Positions 1 to 9,317 of a stretch of 64,000 nt of DNA are shown in pieces. The DNA is from Flavobacteriales bacterium UBA2306. Its GTDB lineage: Bacteria > Bacteroidota > Bacteroidia > Flavobacteriales > Weeksellaceae. Within the stretch, counting starts at the first letter, position 1. The number at the start of each line of letters is the position of its first letter. The translations under genes and the position numbers were made by a program. The notes under the pieces were generated by a model. The model saw only the letters and a list, made by a program, of their open reading frames with translations. It had not been told where the DNA came from and did no database searches. The stretch covers positions 552,712 to 616,711 of the forward strand of contig DDVS01000001.1 in the NCBI GenBank assembly GCA_002345565.1, given 5' to 3'.

Positions 1-326
1 CTAATAAAAGTCTTTACTCTACCATATTTAATTTAAAACATCGTAATCAGGCATTATGGAATGGGCGTTATGGAGGAGAGGTGGTTCGGATTATGAATGA
101 TAAAATGGAACAAATTGTTTCCTTCGTCAGAGAAAAAAATGGGGATAAGGTTTTGGTTTTTATTAATCTGAGTAAAGATGATGTTTTAGTTCAATTCGAT
201 ACATCATTTGATAAAGGATTGTATAAAAATCTTTTTCTGAATACAGAAACTATTGTTGAAGACACATTGATAATCGATATGGCACCTTGGGATTATTTGA
301 TTCTTCATCAAACTACCAAAATTTAA
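1..326 (+). CDS. C-terminal end of a GH13 alpha-amylase-family glycosidase (partial)
   Basis: The gene begins before the window; the frame is open from base 3. The first visible residues (YSTIFNLKHRNQALWNG) match the helix of GH13 enzymes that says 'number of residues/children ... ALWNG' near the end of the catalytic barrel, and the following ~75 residues (VSFVREKNGDKVLVFINLS, WDYLIL) look like the C-terminal beta-sandwich domain that follows the barrel in alpha-amylases. The enzyme would hydrolyse or rearrange alpha-glucans. The catalytic residues lie outside the window, so the exact specificity cannot be stated. The family assignment is inferred from the tail only. Confidence 0.75.
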   Translation, partial: NKSLYSTIFNLKHRNQALWNGRYGGEVVRIMNDKMEQIVSFVREKNGDKVLVFINLSKDDVLVQFDTSFDKGLYKNLFLNTETIVEDTLIIDMAPWDYLILHQTTKI

Positions 327-472
327 GATATTTTTTTAGTTGAATGTTTTATTGTTTTTGTCTATCTTTTTTCCGTCGCTCTTGCAAAGACATCACAGCC
401 AGTTTTTCTTTGATTTTTTTGTGACTTTGCGGGTTTATTATGGAAAAAAGTCTTTGTAGTAGAATAAATTTA

Positions 473-499
473 ACAAAAAAACCGAAAAATTTCCGGTTT
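473..499 (-). terminator. Rho-independent terminator of the thioredoxin gene
   Basis: Read on the minus strand, AAACCG pairs with CGGTTT around a 9-base loop and is followed by a run of six or more T. It lies 25 bases past the stop of the minus-strand thioredoxin gene. The rest of 327-523 contains only a sequence resembling the dispersed TGACTTTGCG repeat (about 420-432). Confidence 0.7.
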
Positions 500-523
500 A
501 TAATATACTTAAAAAAAGATTTA

Positions 524-1063
524 TTAAGATTTTGGTTTCCAATCGTTAAAGAAGTTTTTGACTTTTTCCAGGCTGTAGCCTTTTCCTTCTTCTAAAACAG
601 CGCTGTCTTGTGTATGAATTTGTTTTCCGTCATTATCTAAAACGATGAAAACCGGATATCCGAATTTCTCTCCAGGATTTCCGTATTTCGCAAAAACCTT
701 CTCGTTTTTATTTTCAGGAGAAAAGTTTAAATGATAATAAACATAATTGTTATCCACGATTGTTTTTAACTCGGGAGTAGTCTGGACGTATTGGTTAAAC
801 TTCAAACACCAGATGCACCAATTTCCACCTGCCTGAATCATTACATTTTTATGTTCTTTTTTAGCAAGTTTAATCGCATTCTGAATATCTTGTTCTGCAT
901 TAGCTTCTGGATGATAGGGCTTTGGAAGTTTTGCTTTTTCTTCAGCGGCAGCTTTTTTCTTGGCTTCTAGCTGTTCGTTACTTGACAAAGTAGTCTGCGC
1001 ATTAGTAAAAGAAAACAAAAAGACGCTTCCTAAAAATAGAATTTTAATGATTGATGTTCGCAT
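524..1063 (-). CDS. secreted thioredoxin-fold protein
   Basis: A 179-residue protein starting MRTSIIKIL. This start places a clear signal peptide (hydrophobic FLGSVFLFSF, cleavage after TNAQ) at the very N-terminus; a longer start 33 bases upstream would bury it. After a lysine-rich linker comes a thioredoxin-like domain with the active-site pair C-I-W-C at about residues 83-86, preceded by Trp, and the usual 'YPVFIVLDNDG' strand with cis-Pro at about residue 135. Such periplasmic thioredoxin-like proteins reduce or oxidise disulfides in exported proteins; the partner is unknown. It is a single-gene unit with its own promoter candidates and terminator, divergent from the acyltransferase operon. 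Confidence 0.85.
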   Translation of the reverse strand: MRTSIIKILFLGSVFLFSFTNAQTTLSSNEQLEAKKKAAAEEKAKLPKPYHPEANAEQDIQNAIKLAKKEHKNVMIQAGGNWCIWCLKFNQYVQTTPELKTIVDNNYVYYHLNFSPENKNEKVFAKYGNPGEKFGYPVFIVLDNDGKQIHTQDSAVLEEGKGYSLEKVKNFFNDWKPKS

Positions 1064-1093
1064 TATAACTAATGATTTGATTTTAATAATGTT

Positions 1094-1111
1094 CAAAGTT
1101 AATCAAATTTA
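1094..1111 (-). promoter_or_regulatory. -7 elements for the thioredoxin gene
   Basis: Two minus-strand matches to the Bacteroidota -7 consensus TAnnTTTG: TAACTTTG (1094-1101) and TAAATTTG (1104-1111), 30-50 bases upstream of the thioredoxin start. No good -33 TTG is seen. Confidence 0.5.
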
Positions 1112-1125
1112 CAGCTATTTTTCAG

Positions 1126-1133
1126 TATATTTG
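1126..1133 (+). promoter_or_regulatory. -7 element of the acyltransferase operon
   Basis: TATATTTG matches TAnnTTTG and lies 17 bases before the TTG start at 1151, so the 5' leader would be only about 10 bases. It faces away from the thioredoxin promoters. Confidence 0.5.
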
Positions 1134-1150
1134 CCAATATTCATCATCCA

Positions 1151-2029
1151 TTGAATCGATTTTTATTCGGCATATTATTACTAATTTCCAGATTACCTCT
1201 TAGAATATTATATATCTTCTCGGATATAATGTTCTTAATTAATTATTATATAATAGGTTACAGGAGAAAAGAAGTTTTACAAAATTTACAAAATGCTTTT
1301 CCCGAAAAATCAGAAAAGGAGATTAAAGAAATTTCCAGAAAGTTTTTCCACAATTTCTGTGATTACCTTGCAGAAATGATTAAAGGGTTTACAATTTCCC
1401 AGACAGAGTCCAGAGTAAGAATGCAACATCTCAATCAGCATCTTTTTCAACAAGCGAAAGATGAAGGTAAAAATGTGATTATGCTATCTGGACATGTCTT
1501 TAACTGGGAGTGGTTCAATGCTCTTTCTACACTCATTCCGCAAAAAAATTGCTATCCTGTGTACAGAAAAATCAGCAACAGTTTTTGGGAAGATAAGATA
1601 AAATTTATAAGAAATAGATTCAATAATCAATCTTTAGAAGCCAATGATGTTATTAAACATATCTTCCGAAACCAGAATGATGGAAATTCTGTTTATATGT
1701 TTGTGGCAGATCAAACACCAAATCAGCATTCTGTAAGTTATGGCTTAAAATTTCTTAATCAGAAAACGCCTGCCTTTGTGGGTTATGACAAATTATCTAC
1801 AAGGATGGATATGATCTTCATCTATTGTGAAATGAAAAAAGTGAAGCGCGGATTCTATCAGGTTAATTATTACAGAATTTATCCGGACGGCGAAAAATTT
1901 GTAGAGCACGAAGTGGTTAGAAAATTCCATAAATTGTTAGAAAATACCATCCATAAAAGACCAGACAACTGGCTTTGGTCCCACAGAAGATGGAAATACA
2001 AAGATTATATTAAAAAATACGACGAATAA
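1151..2029 (+). CDS. lysophospholipid/lipid A acyltransferase (LpxL/HtrB-like)
   Basis: A 292-residue inner-membrane protein of the LpxL/LpxM acyltransferase family, which adds a secondary acyl chain to lipid A or related lipids. An N-terminal membrane segment (FLFGILLLISRLPLRILYIF) is followed by the catalytic H-x4-E motif (HVFNWE, His115 and Glu120) and a second conserved block DQTPN near residue 193. The start is a TTG: no in-frame ATG gives the proper N-terminus, and a promoter -7 element lies just upstream. The stop overlaps the next start by one base (TAATG), so it is translationally coupled to the glycosyltransferase, which suggests a shared envelope-lipid or surface-glycan role. Confidence 0.85.
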   Translation: MNRFLFGILLLISRLPLRILYIFSDIMFLINYYIIGYRRKEVLQNLQNAFPEKSEKEIKEISRKFFHNFCDYLAEMIKGFTISQTESRVRMQHLNQHLFQQAKDEGKNVIMLSGHVFNWEWFNALSTLIPQKNCYPVYRKISNSFWEDKIKFIRNRFNNQSLEANDVIKHIFRNQNDGNSVYMFVADQTPNQHSVSYGLKFLNQKTPAFVGYDKLSTRMDMIFIYCEMKKVKRGFYQVNYYRIYPDGEKFVEHEVVRKFHKLLENTIHKRPDNWLWSHRRWKYKDYIKKYDE

Positions 2030-3003
2030 TGACGGTTGCAATTGCCATACTGAATTGGAATGGAAAAAAATGGTTAGAAAAATTCTTGCCCTCTGTCATT
2101 AAACATTCTTCTAATGTAAAGATTTTCATTATTGATAATGCTTCTACAGATGATTCGGTTCCGTTTGTGAAACTAAATTTTCCAACTGTTGAAATCATTC
2201 AAAATAAAACTAATTCTGGTTTTGCAGCTGGTTATAACGAAGGTCTCAAATCCATTAATGCCGATATTTATTGTTTACTCAATTCTGATGTAGAAGTTAC
2301 CGAAAATTGGATTGTTCCGGTATTAAAATTATTTTCTGAAAACCAAAACATCGCTGCTATACAACCCAAAATTCTGGATTACAATCAAAAAAATAAATTC
2401 GAATTTGCAGGTGCAGGCGGCGGTTTGATTGATAATTTAGGTTATCCTTATTGTCGAGGGAGAGTTTTTGATGACATAGAGTTTGATAATGGTCAATATG
2501 ACGATGAAACTGAAATTTTCTGGGCTTCTGGTTGTTCGTTATTCATCCGCTCAGCAGATTTTTGGGATATGAATGGCTTTGATGAAAGATTCTTTGCACA
2601 CCAAGAAGAAATAGACCTTTGCTGGAGACTGAAAAACGCTGGAAGAAAAATCTATTATACTGGAAAATCCAAAGTTTATCACGTTGGCGGTGGAACTTTA
2701 AACAAACAAAATCCACAAAAAACTTATCTTAATTTCAGAAATAATCTAACGATGTTGCTGAAAAATCTTCCTTCGTCCAAGGTGTTTTATATTCTGTTTT
2801 TCAGGCTTTCTTTGGATAGTATTGCAGGGATTTATTTCGGTTTTAAAAATGGATTTTCCCATTTTTGGGCTGTATTCAAATCTCACGTTGGATTCTATTG
2901 GCAACTACCAAAATCAATCCAATTGAGGCAAAAAACTCAGATTAGTCATTACTACCAAACAAAATGGTTGATTTTTAAATATTTCTTAGGTTCAAAAAAA
3001 TAA
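2029..3003 (+). CDS. family 2 glycosyltransferase
   Basis: A 324-residue GT-A fold glycosyltransferase of family GT2. The N-terminus has the typical ILNWNG strand, then DNASTDDS, the nucleotide-sugar-binding N-S-D motif at about residues 92-94 (LLNSDVEV), and the acceptor-side FFAHQEEIDLCWR block near residues 190-202. It transfers a sugar from an activated nucleotide donor to an envelope acceptor, which cannot be named from sequence. It overlaps the upstream acyltransferase by one base and is 8 bases from the downstream exonuclease, so the three form one operon. The C-terminal 70 residues are hydrophobic/basic and probably membrane-associated. Confidence 0.88.
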   Translation: MTVAIAILNWNGKKWLEKFLPSVIKHSSNVKIFIIDNASTDDSVPFVKLNFPTVEIIQNKTNSGFAAGYNEGLKSINADIYCLLNSDVEVTENWIVPVLKLFSENQNIAAIQPKILDYNQKNKFEFAGAGGGLIDNLGYPYCRGRVFDDIEFDNGQYDDETEIFWASGCSLFIRSADFWDMNGFDERFFAHQEEIDLCWRLKNAGRKIYYTGKSKVYHVGGGTLNKQNPQKTYLNFRNNLTMLLKNLPSSKVFYILFFRLSLDSIAGIYFGFKNGFSHFWAVFKSHVGFYWQLPKSIQLRQKTQISHYYQTKWLIFKYFLGSKK

Positions 3004-3011
3004 TTAATCAA

Positions 3012-3566
3012 ATGAACTTCATCGCTTTAGATTTTGAAACTGCGACTCACGAGAAAAATTCAGCTTGCGAATTGGGAATTTGCATCGTGGAAAACGGCGT
3101 CATTAAGGAAACAAAATCTTGGCTCATAAAACCACCTTCTTTTCCTTATTTCAATCATCACAATGTTGCTGTTCACGGTATCAATCCAGAAGATGTGAAA
3201 CACTCTCCTACTTTTGCTGATGTATGGTACGAAGTCGAAAAGCTGATGTACGGAAATCTTATGATTGCTCATAATGCTTCATTTGATGCCAATGTTCTCA
3301 GAGGCTGTCTTGAACATTATGGTTTTTTCAAACCAAAAATTAATTATCTCTGTAGTATTGGTGTAGCGAAAAAAGCTTGGAAAAATCTAAAAAGTTACGG
3401 ACTGAAAAGTCTTGCAGAACAACACGACATCAACTTCAATCATCACAGAGCAGATGCTGATGCAGAAGTCTGTGCAAAGATTTCTTTGTTAAGTTTTGAA
3501 AGATTGATGATTACAAATAATTCGGAAATCAAAGAAGTTTTCAGTAAAAGAATAAAAACTATTTAA
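3012..3566 (+). CDS. DEDDh 3'-5' exonuclease (DnaQ/epsilon-like)
   Basis: A 184-residue single-domain exonuclease of the DEDDh superfamily. The three exonuclease motifs are visible: DFET at residues 7-10 (first Asp/Glu), HNASFD at about 92-97 (second Asp) and HHRADAD at about 144-150 (catalytic His and final Asp). It should remove nucleotides from 3' ends of DNA, either as a proofreading-type or a repair nuclease; there is no polymerase-binding tail. It is the last gene of the acyltransferase operon. Its stop overlaps the stop of convergent apaG by three bases, leaving no room for a terminator between them. Confidence 0.85.
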   Translation: MNFIALDFETATHEKNSACELGICIVENGVIKETKSWLIKPPSFPYFNHHNVAVHGINPEDVKHSPTFADVWYEVEKLMYGNLMIAHNASFDANVLRGCLEHYGFFKPKINYLCSIGVAKKAWKNLKSYGLKSLAEQHDINFNHHRADADAEVCAKISLLSFERLMITNNSEIKEVFSKRIKTI

Positions 3567-3952
3567 TTGCTCAAAACTTCTGAAACCAAGTTGAATTTTG
3601 GAATTACAACTTCGAAAATCTCTTTTGTATTTTCATTGATGAATTCATAAATACCTTCCATATTTCCAACTCCTGATTTTAAAATAACATTAGAAAAATA
3701 ACTGAAAGTTTCTGACGGCTTTAGCAGTGGTGTCAGCCCAATAACACCATCACCATTCACTTCTGTAAATCCAAATCCTAAATCATAAATCATCCATTTT
3801 CTTTTCAAAAGTCTGACATCTTCATTCCCCAAATTCTCAATATCAATGGTATACCGAAATACATTTCTATTTTCGGAAGGAAAGCTATTATGTATATCAT
3901 AATTTGTTAGAACCGAGACCTTAATTTGAGAAGTAATTTTAGAAACCATCAT
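3563..3952 (-). CDS. apaG: ApaG protein
   Basis: A 129-residue protein covering the whole ApaG/DUF525 domain. Recognisable parts are the FRYTIDIENLG strand, the VRLLKRKWMIYD block, the glycine-rich EVNGDGVIGLTPLLKPSETFSY turn and the GNMEGIYEF stretch. ApaG has an immunoglobulin-like fold and was linked to Co2+/Mg2+ resistance in Enterobacteria; the biochemical function is not settled. Two adjacent Met codons make the start uncertain by one residue. It is convergent with the exonuclease and divergent from purB. Confidence 0.9.
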   Translation of the reverse strand: MMVSKITSQIKVSVLTNYDIHNSFPSENRNVFRYTIDIENLGNEDVRLLKRKWMIYDLGFGFTEVNGDGVIGLTPLLKPSETFSYFSNVILKSGVGNMEGIYEFINENTKEIFEVVIPKFNLVSEVLSN

Positions 3953-4056
3953 CTGTTATTTTATTTTTTAGATACAAAAACCCCGCCGAGTTTTAGATGA
4001 AGACAATTTTCAGAAGTTAAATATACAATCAATTCTTTATTTATAAGTTAATTTAG

Positions 4057-4064
4057 TAATTTTG
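4057..4064 (+). promoter_or_regulatory. -7 element of purB
   Basis: TAATTTTG matches TAnnTTTG, 32 bases upstream of the purB ATG. Confidence 0.5.
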
Positions 4065-4096
4065 CAATATCTAAATAAAAGAAAGTAAAAAAAGAA

Positions 4097-5524
4097 ATGA
4101 ATTCCTACAAAAATCCATTGGAAGAGCGCTATTCCAGTGAAGAAATGCTGTTTAATTTCTCGCACAACAACAAGTTTCAAAACTGGAGAAAACTCTGGAT
4201 TGCTCTTGCTGAAATCGAAAAAGATCTTGGACTTGACATCACAGACGAGCAAATCGCTGAGTTGAAAGCCAATGCAGAAAATATCGACTATGATGTAGCT
4301 GCAGTTTATGAGAAAAAATTCCGTCACGATGTAATGGCTCATGTTCACGCTTATGGAGATGTAGCGCCTTCTGCAAAAGGAATTATTCACTTGGGAGCAA
4401 CTTCAGCTTTTGTAGGAGATAATACAGATTTAATTCAAATTCGTGACGGACTTTTAATTTTAAAGAAAAAGTTGGTTAACGTGATGAAGGATTTGTCTGA
4501 TTTTGCAATTCAATATAAAGATCTTCCAACGTTAGGTTTCACCCACTTCCAGCCGGCTCAGTTAACGACTGTCGGAAAAAGAGCGACACTTTGGTTACAG
4601 AGTTTAGTTCTTGACATCGAAGAATTGGATTTCTTCTTAGAAACATTAAGATTCAGAGGGGTAAAAGGAACTACAGGAACTGCTGCAAGTTTCCTTGAGC
4701 TTTTCAATGGTGATTATTCTAAAGTAAAACATTTAGATAAAGAATTGTCAAAAAGATTTGGTTTCGAAAAAGTTTTTGGAGTTTCCGGACAGACTTATGA
4801 CAGAAAAATCGATGCTAAAGTGGTTGCTTTATTAGGAAATATCGCGCAATCTGCACATAAATTCACAAACGATTTACGTCTTCTTCAAAACCTTAAAGAG
4901 ATTGAAGAACCATTCGAGAAAAACCAAATCGGTTCATCTGCAATGGCTTACAAGCGTAATCCAATGAGAAGTGAAAGAATCGGAGCATTGGCAAAATATG
5001 TAATTTCTTTAACGACAAGTTCTGCAATGGTCACTTCAACACAATGGTTTGAAAGAACTTTGGACGATTCTGCAAACAAGAGATTAACAATTCCTCAGGC
5101 TTTCTTAGCTGTTGATGCGATTCTATTAATTTGGAATAACATTATGAACGGAATCGTTGTTTATCCAAACAGAATCAACAAACATATTATGGAAGAACTT
5201 CCTTTTATGGCGACAGAATACATTATTATGGAGGAAGTGAAAGCTGGTGGCGACCGTCAGGAAATTCACGAAGTGATCAGAGTTCATTCTATGGAAGCGT
5301 CTAAAAAGGTAAAAGAAGAAGGGAAAGAAAACGACCTTATCGAGAGAATTTTAAATGATGATTCATTGAAATTAGATAAATCAAAATTAAAAGAAGTTCT
5401 CGACCCGAAAAATTTCATCGGTTTTGCGCCAATTCAGACGGAGGAATTCATTGCGAATGAAGTTCAGCCGATTATTGATGCGAATCAGGATTTGATTGGC
5501 TTGGAAGCTGACCTTAAAGTATAA
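4097..5524 (+). CDS. purB: adenylosuccinate lyase
   Basis: A 475-residue fumarase/aspartase-superfamily enzyme. It cleaves fumarate from SAICAR and from adenylosuccinate, serving both the IMP pathway and AMP synthesis. The superfamily signature GSSAMAYKRNPMRSE is intact at about residues 277-291, and the upstream TSAFVGDNTD and GFTHFQPAQ substrate-binding loops are present. The length is normal for the long Bacteroidota form. It is followed by a small hairpin and then purL, so two purine genes lie side by side, though probably in separate transcripts. Confidence 0.97.
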   Translation: MNSYKNPLEERYSSEEMLFNFSHNNKFQNWRKLWIALAEIEKDLGLDITDEQIAELKANAENIDYDVAAVYEKKFRHDVMAHVHAYGDVAPSAKGIIHLGATSAFVGDNTDLIQIRDGLLILKKKLVNVMKDLSDFAIQYKDLPTLGFTHFQPAQLTTVGKRATLWLQSLVLDIEELDFFLETLRFRGVKGTTGTAASFLELFNGDYSKVKHLDKELSKRFGFEKVFGVSGQTYDRKIDAKVVALLGNIAQSAHKFTNDLRLLQNLKEIEEPFEKNQIGSSAMAYKRNPMRSERIGALAKYVISLTTSSAMVTSTQWFERTLDDSANKRLTIPQAFLAVDAILLIWNNIMNGIVVYPNRINKHIMEELPFMATEYIIMEEVKAGGDRQEIHEVIRVHSMEASKKVKEEGKENDLIERILNDDSLKLDKSKLKEVLDPKNFIGFAPIQTEEFIANEVQPIIDANQDLIGLEADLKV

Positions 5525-5530
5525 ACAACT

Positions 5531-5558
5531 TGCAGTCTTTTCGACTGCATTCTTTATT
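5531..5558 (+). terminator. weak terminator after purB
   Basis: TGCAGTC and GACTGCA pair around a five-base loop and are followed by TTCTTTATT. The T run is interrupted, so read-through into purL is possible. Confidence 0.5.
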
Positions 5559-5614
5559 AAAATAAATCTAATAAATGATTTTAGAATGAAAGCTAAAATC
5601 TTATATCTATAAAA

Positions 5615-8600
5615 ATGAACAAAAGAATTTTCGTAGAAAAAAGAGGAATTTTCGATGTAGAAAGTCCAAAAATTTTTGATGAAGTAAAAGCGGTTGTTCC
5701 GTCTATCCAAAGCGTAAAAGTGTACAACGTTTACGATATTTTTGGATTAACCGATGGTGAATTCGAAAAAGTGGTCAACAGCACTTTCGTAGATCCGGTT
5801 ACTGATATTTTAATCGAAGAAAATCCTGCAAAAGGAACTCATTTCGCATTAGAATTTTTACCGGGGCAGTACGATCAACGTGCAGATTCTGCTCAACAGT
5901 GTATCGCTTTATTGACTGAAAATGAGAAATCTAAAGTAAGAAGCGGTAAATTAATCGAATTTGAAGGAGTTTCCGAATCTGATTTAGTTAAAATCAAAGA
6001 CCTTCTAATCAATAAAGTAGAATCTCAGGAGAAAGATTTAACGATTTTAGATATTCCTGCGGAAGAAACGCCGTCAAAAGTGATTGTTCACGAAGGTTTT
6101 ATCGATTTTGATGATGTTCAGCTTGAAGAGTTTTTTAATAATCACGGTTTTGCATTAGGTTTGGATGATTTGAAATTCATTCAGGAATATTTTAAATCAG
6201 AACAGAGAAATCCGACAGAAACCGAATTGAAAGTTTTAGACACTTATTGGAGCGACCATTGTCGTCACACAACGTTTGAAACAGAATTGTCAAATATTGA
6301 ATTTGAAGGACAGTTTAAACATACATTGGAAACTATTTTCAATGATTATATCGAAAAAAGAAAATTTTTAGGACGCGAATTGAAACCGATCTCTTTAATG
6401 GATCTGGCGACAGTTTGCGGAAGATATTTCCATAAAACAGGCAATTTGGAAAACTTGGTGGTTTCTGATGAAATTAACGCGTGTACCATCCAAATCGAAG
6501 CTGAATACGACGGTAAAAAGGAACCTTGGTATTTATTATTCAAAAACGAAACGCACAATCACCCGACAGAAATTGAGCCTTTTGGTGGTGCTTCAACTTG
6601 TTTAGGTGGTGCAATCAGAGATCCTTTGTCTGGACGTTCTTTCGTTTTCCAGGCGATGAGATTAACAGGTGCTGCAGACGTTCTGGAATCGGTTGACAAA
6701 ACTTTACTGGGTAAATTACCTCAAAAAACAATCACAAAGCAGGCTGCAAACGGATATTCTTCTTACGGTAACCAAATTGGTTTGGCAACCACAATGGTTT
6801 CTGAAATCTACGATGAAGGCTACAAAGCAAAAAGAATGGAAGTTGGGTTCGTTGCCGGAGCGGTTCCTGTGGATTGGGTAAGACGTGAAAAGCCTGAAGC
6901 TGGTGATTCTATCATCATTTTAGGAGGAGCAACTGGTCGTGACGGAGTTGGTGGAGCAAGCGGAAGTTCGAAAGAACAGGACGAAACTTCAATCCACACG
7001 ATGAGTTCGGAAGTTCAGAAAGGAAATGCCGTTGAAGAACGTAAAATTCAGAGATTATTCAGAAATCCGGAAGTAACGAGATTGATTAAAAAATCGAATG
7101 ACTTCGGAGCAGGAGGTGTTTCTGTGGCTATCGGTGAAATCGCTGATTCTCTAGAAGTAAATCTGGATGTTTTACCTTTAAAATACGAAGGTCTGAACGG
7201 AACCGAACTTGCTATTTCTGAATCTCAGGAAAGAATGGCGGTTGTGGTTGAACCAAAAGATAAAGAACAGTTCATTAAATTCTGTGAAGCTGAAAATATT
7301 GTCGCTGTGGAAGTTGCAAAGGTGACAGATTCCGGAAGAATGCAGATGTTCTGGAAAGGCGATAAAATTGTAGATCTTTCAAGAGCGTTTTTAGATACGA
7401 ACGGTTGTTCAAAAAGTCAGGAAGTTAAAATTACTCACCTTAATGAAGTAAAAGAAGAAATTCCAACATTCAACGAAGAGAATTTCTTGAAAATTTTAGG
7501 AGATAAAAATGTTGCTTCTCAAAAAGGTTTGTTGGAAATGTTTGATTCATCGATTGGTGCGACTACGGTGGCGATGCCTTTAGGTGGAAAATATCAGCAG
7601 ACTTTGATGGAAGGAAGTGTTCAGACATTGCCAATTATCGGAGCGAAAAATATCGAAACGGTTTCTTTGGCGAGTTGGGGATTCGATGCAGAGATTTCTA
7701 AGCAGAATTCTTTGTTAGGAGCTTCTTATGCGGTTGTAGAAAGTGTTGCGAAAATCGTTGCAATGGGTGGCGATTATAAAAATATCAGATTCAGTTTCCA
7801 GGAATATTTTGAGAAATTAGGTCAGAATCCTGAAAAATGGGGGAAACCTTTGGCTTCACTTTTAGGGGCTTATGATGCTCAGATCAATTTTGGTTTGGCT
7901 GCAATCGGAGGTAAAGATTCAATGAGTGGAACGTATCAGGATTTGAATGTTCCGCCAACATTGATTTCTTTTGCTTGTGCAAATGGTGAAAAGAAAAATA
8001 TTATTTCCCCTGAATTTAAGAATGCAGGAAATAAAGTGTATTTCTTCAATCACATTGCTCAGGAAAACGGACTTCCGAATTACGATGCTTTAAAAGATGT
8101 TTATGAATTCATTTTCGAAAACATTAAAGCCGGAAAAATCGTTTCAATAAAAACGGTAAAAGAAGGTGGAGTTGCAGTTGCTTTAGCAAAAATGAGCTTC
8201 GGAAACAGATTAGGCGCTGAAATTAACGTTGATAAAAATTCTTTATTAACTAAAAATATAGGTAACTTAATCATCGAATCTAAAGAAGAATTAAGTTCTG
8301 TAAATCTTCAGTTTATTGGAAATGTTGTTGCTGATGAAGTTTTAACCATCAACAATCAACCAACAACCATCAACAAGCTTCTAGCTGCCAACACAAACAC
8401 GTTTGAAAATCTTTTCCCAACGATTGAAAAAGAAAAAATCACGGTTGCTATTGACGAGAAACTAAACTCAATCAACCCTAGAAATATCATCATCAAAAAG
8501 CACGGGATTGCTCAGCCAAAAGTATTTGCACCGGTTTTCCCAGGAACAAATTGTGAGTACGATACGTTGAATGCTTTCGCAAAAGAAGGCGCTGTAATCA

Positions 8601-9304
8601 GCAGTTTGCCATTAATTAACATCAATCACCAATTGTTGGATGAAAGTATTGATGCGTGGGTTGAGGAAATCAAAACTTCTCAGATTTTGGCTTTCTCAGG
8701 AGGTTTCTCTGCGGGTGATGAGCCGGATGGTTCTGCAAAATTCATTGTCAACGTTTTGAAAAACGAGAAAATGAGAAATGCAGTTCACGAATTGTTAGAC
8801 AGAGACGGGATGATTATTGGTATCTGTAACGGCTTCCAGGCGTTGGTGAAGTCAGGATTGCTGCCTTACGGAAGAATCAAAGATTTGGATGAAAATTCTC
8901 CAACATTGGCTCACAATGCGATCAGAAGACATATTTCTCAAATGGTAAACGTGAAAGTTGTAAATGACGAATCGCCTTGGCTGAAAGGAATGAAAGATCA
9001 GGTTTTCACAATTCCAATTTCTCACGGGGAAGGTCGCTTTATGGCTTCGGAAGCGGAGATTCAAAAGTTGTATGAAAACGGACAGATTGCAACTCAATAT
9101 TTAGATTTAGAAGGAAATATTGCTCACGGAATGCCGTTCAATCCAAATAATTCATTGTTCGGAATTGAAGGAGTAACAAGCCCAGACGGAAAAATCTTCG
9201 GTAGAATGGGACATCCTGAACGTTTTGCAGAAGGTTTAATGAAAAACATTCCAACCGCGAATTATCACAATATATTCAAAAACGGAGTTGAATACTTCAT
9301 ATAA
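5615..9304 (+). CDS. purL: phosphoribosylformylglycinamidine synthase
   Basis: A 1229-residue single-chain FGAM synthase, the large form that fuses the synthetase and glutaminase parts. It makes FGAM from FGAR, glutamine and ATP in de novo purine synthesis. Visible landmarks are the linker signature DTYWSDHCRHTTF near residue 210, the ATP-binding ETHNHPTEIEPF near 311, and the glutamine amidotransferase domain with catalytic Cys1071 (GICNGFQAL), FPGTNCE and the His/Glu pair in GHPERF near 1216. No lesion is seen. The stop lies 13 bases before the start of the barstar-like gene. Confidence 0.98.
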   Translation: MNKRIFVEKRGIFDVESPKIFDEVKAVVPSIQSVKVYNVYDIFGLTDGEFEKVVNSTFVDPVTDILIEENPAKGTHFALEFLPGQYDQRADSAQQCIALLTENEKSKVRSGKLIEFEGVSESDLVKIKDLLINKVESQEKDLTILDIPAEETPSKVIVHEGFIDFDDVQLEEFFNNHGFALGLDDLKFIQEYFKSEQRNPTETELKVLDTYWSDHCRHTTFETELSNIEFEGQFKHTLETIFNDYIEKRKFLGRELKPISLMDLATVCGRYFHKTGNLENLVVSDEINACTIQIEAEYDGKKEPWYLLFKNETHNHPTEIEPFGGASTCLGGAIRDPLSGRSFVFQAMRLTGAADVLESVDKTLLGKLPQKTITKQAANGYSSYGNQIGLATTMVSEIYDEGYKAKRMEVGFVAGAVPVDWVRREKPEAGDSIIILGGATGRDGVGGASGSSKEQDETSIHTMSSEVQKGNAVEERKIQRLFRNPEVTRLIKKSNDFGAGGVSVAIGEIADSLEVNLDVLPLKYEGLNGTELAISESQERMAVVVEPKDKEQFIKFCEAENIVAVEVAKVTDSGRMQMFWKGDKIVDLSRAFLDTNGCSKSQEVKITHLNEVKEEIPTFNEENFLKILGDKNVASQKGLLEMFDSSIGATTVAMPLGGKYQQTLMEGSVQTLPIIGAKNIETVSLASWGFDAEISKQNSLLGASYAVVESVAKIVAMGGDYKNIRFSFQEYFEKLGQNPEKWGKPLASLLGAYDAQINFGLAAIGGKDSMSGTYQDLNVPPTLISFACANGEKKNIISPEFKNAGNKVYFFNHIAQENGLPNYDALKDVYEFIFENIKAGKIVSIKTVKEGGVAVALAKMSFGNRLGAEINVDKNSLLTKNIGNLIIESKEELSSVNLQFIGNVVADEVLTINNQPTTINKLLAANTNTFENLFPTIEKEKITVAIDEKLNSINPRNIIIKKHGIAQPKVFAPVFPGTNCEYDTLNAFAKEGAVISSLPLININHQLLDESIDAWVEEIKTSQILAFSGGFSAGDEPDGSAKFIVNVLKNEKMRNAVHELLDRDGMIIGICNGFQALVKSGLLPYGRIKDLDENSPTLAHNAIRRHISQMVNVKVVNDESPWLKGMKDQVFTIPISHGEGRFMASEAEIQKLYENGQIATQYLDLEGNIAHGMPFNPNNSLFGIEGVTSPDGKIFGRMGHPERFAEGLMKNIPTANYHNIFKNGVEYFI

Positions 9305-9317
9305 CAATAAAAAGAAA

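Noticed and set aside
3563..3566. Convergent overlap of exonuclease and apaG as a possible fusion or error
   Set aside because: The two stop codons simply share bases; both proteins are full length.
6346..6881. Frames on both strands inside purL
   Set aside because: They overlap conserved purL coding sequence and have no promoter or family features.
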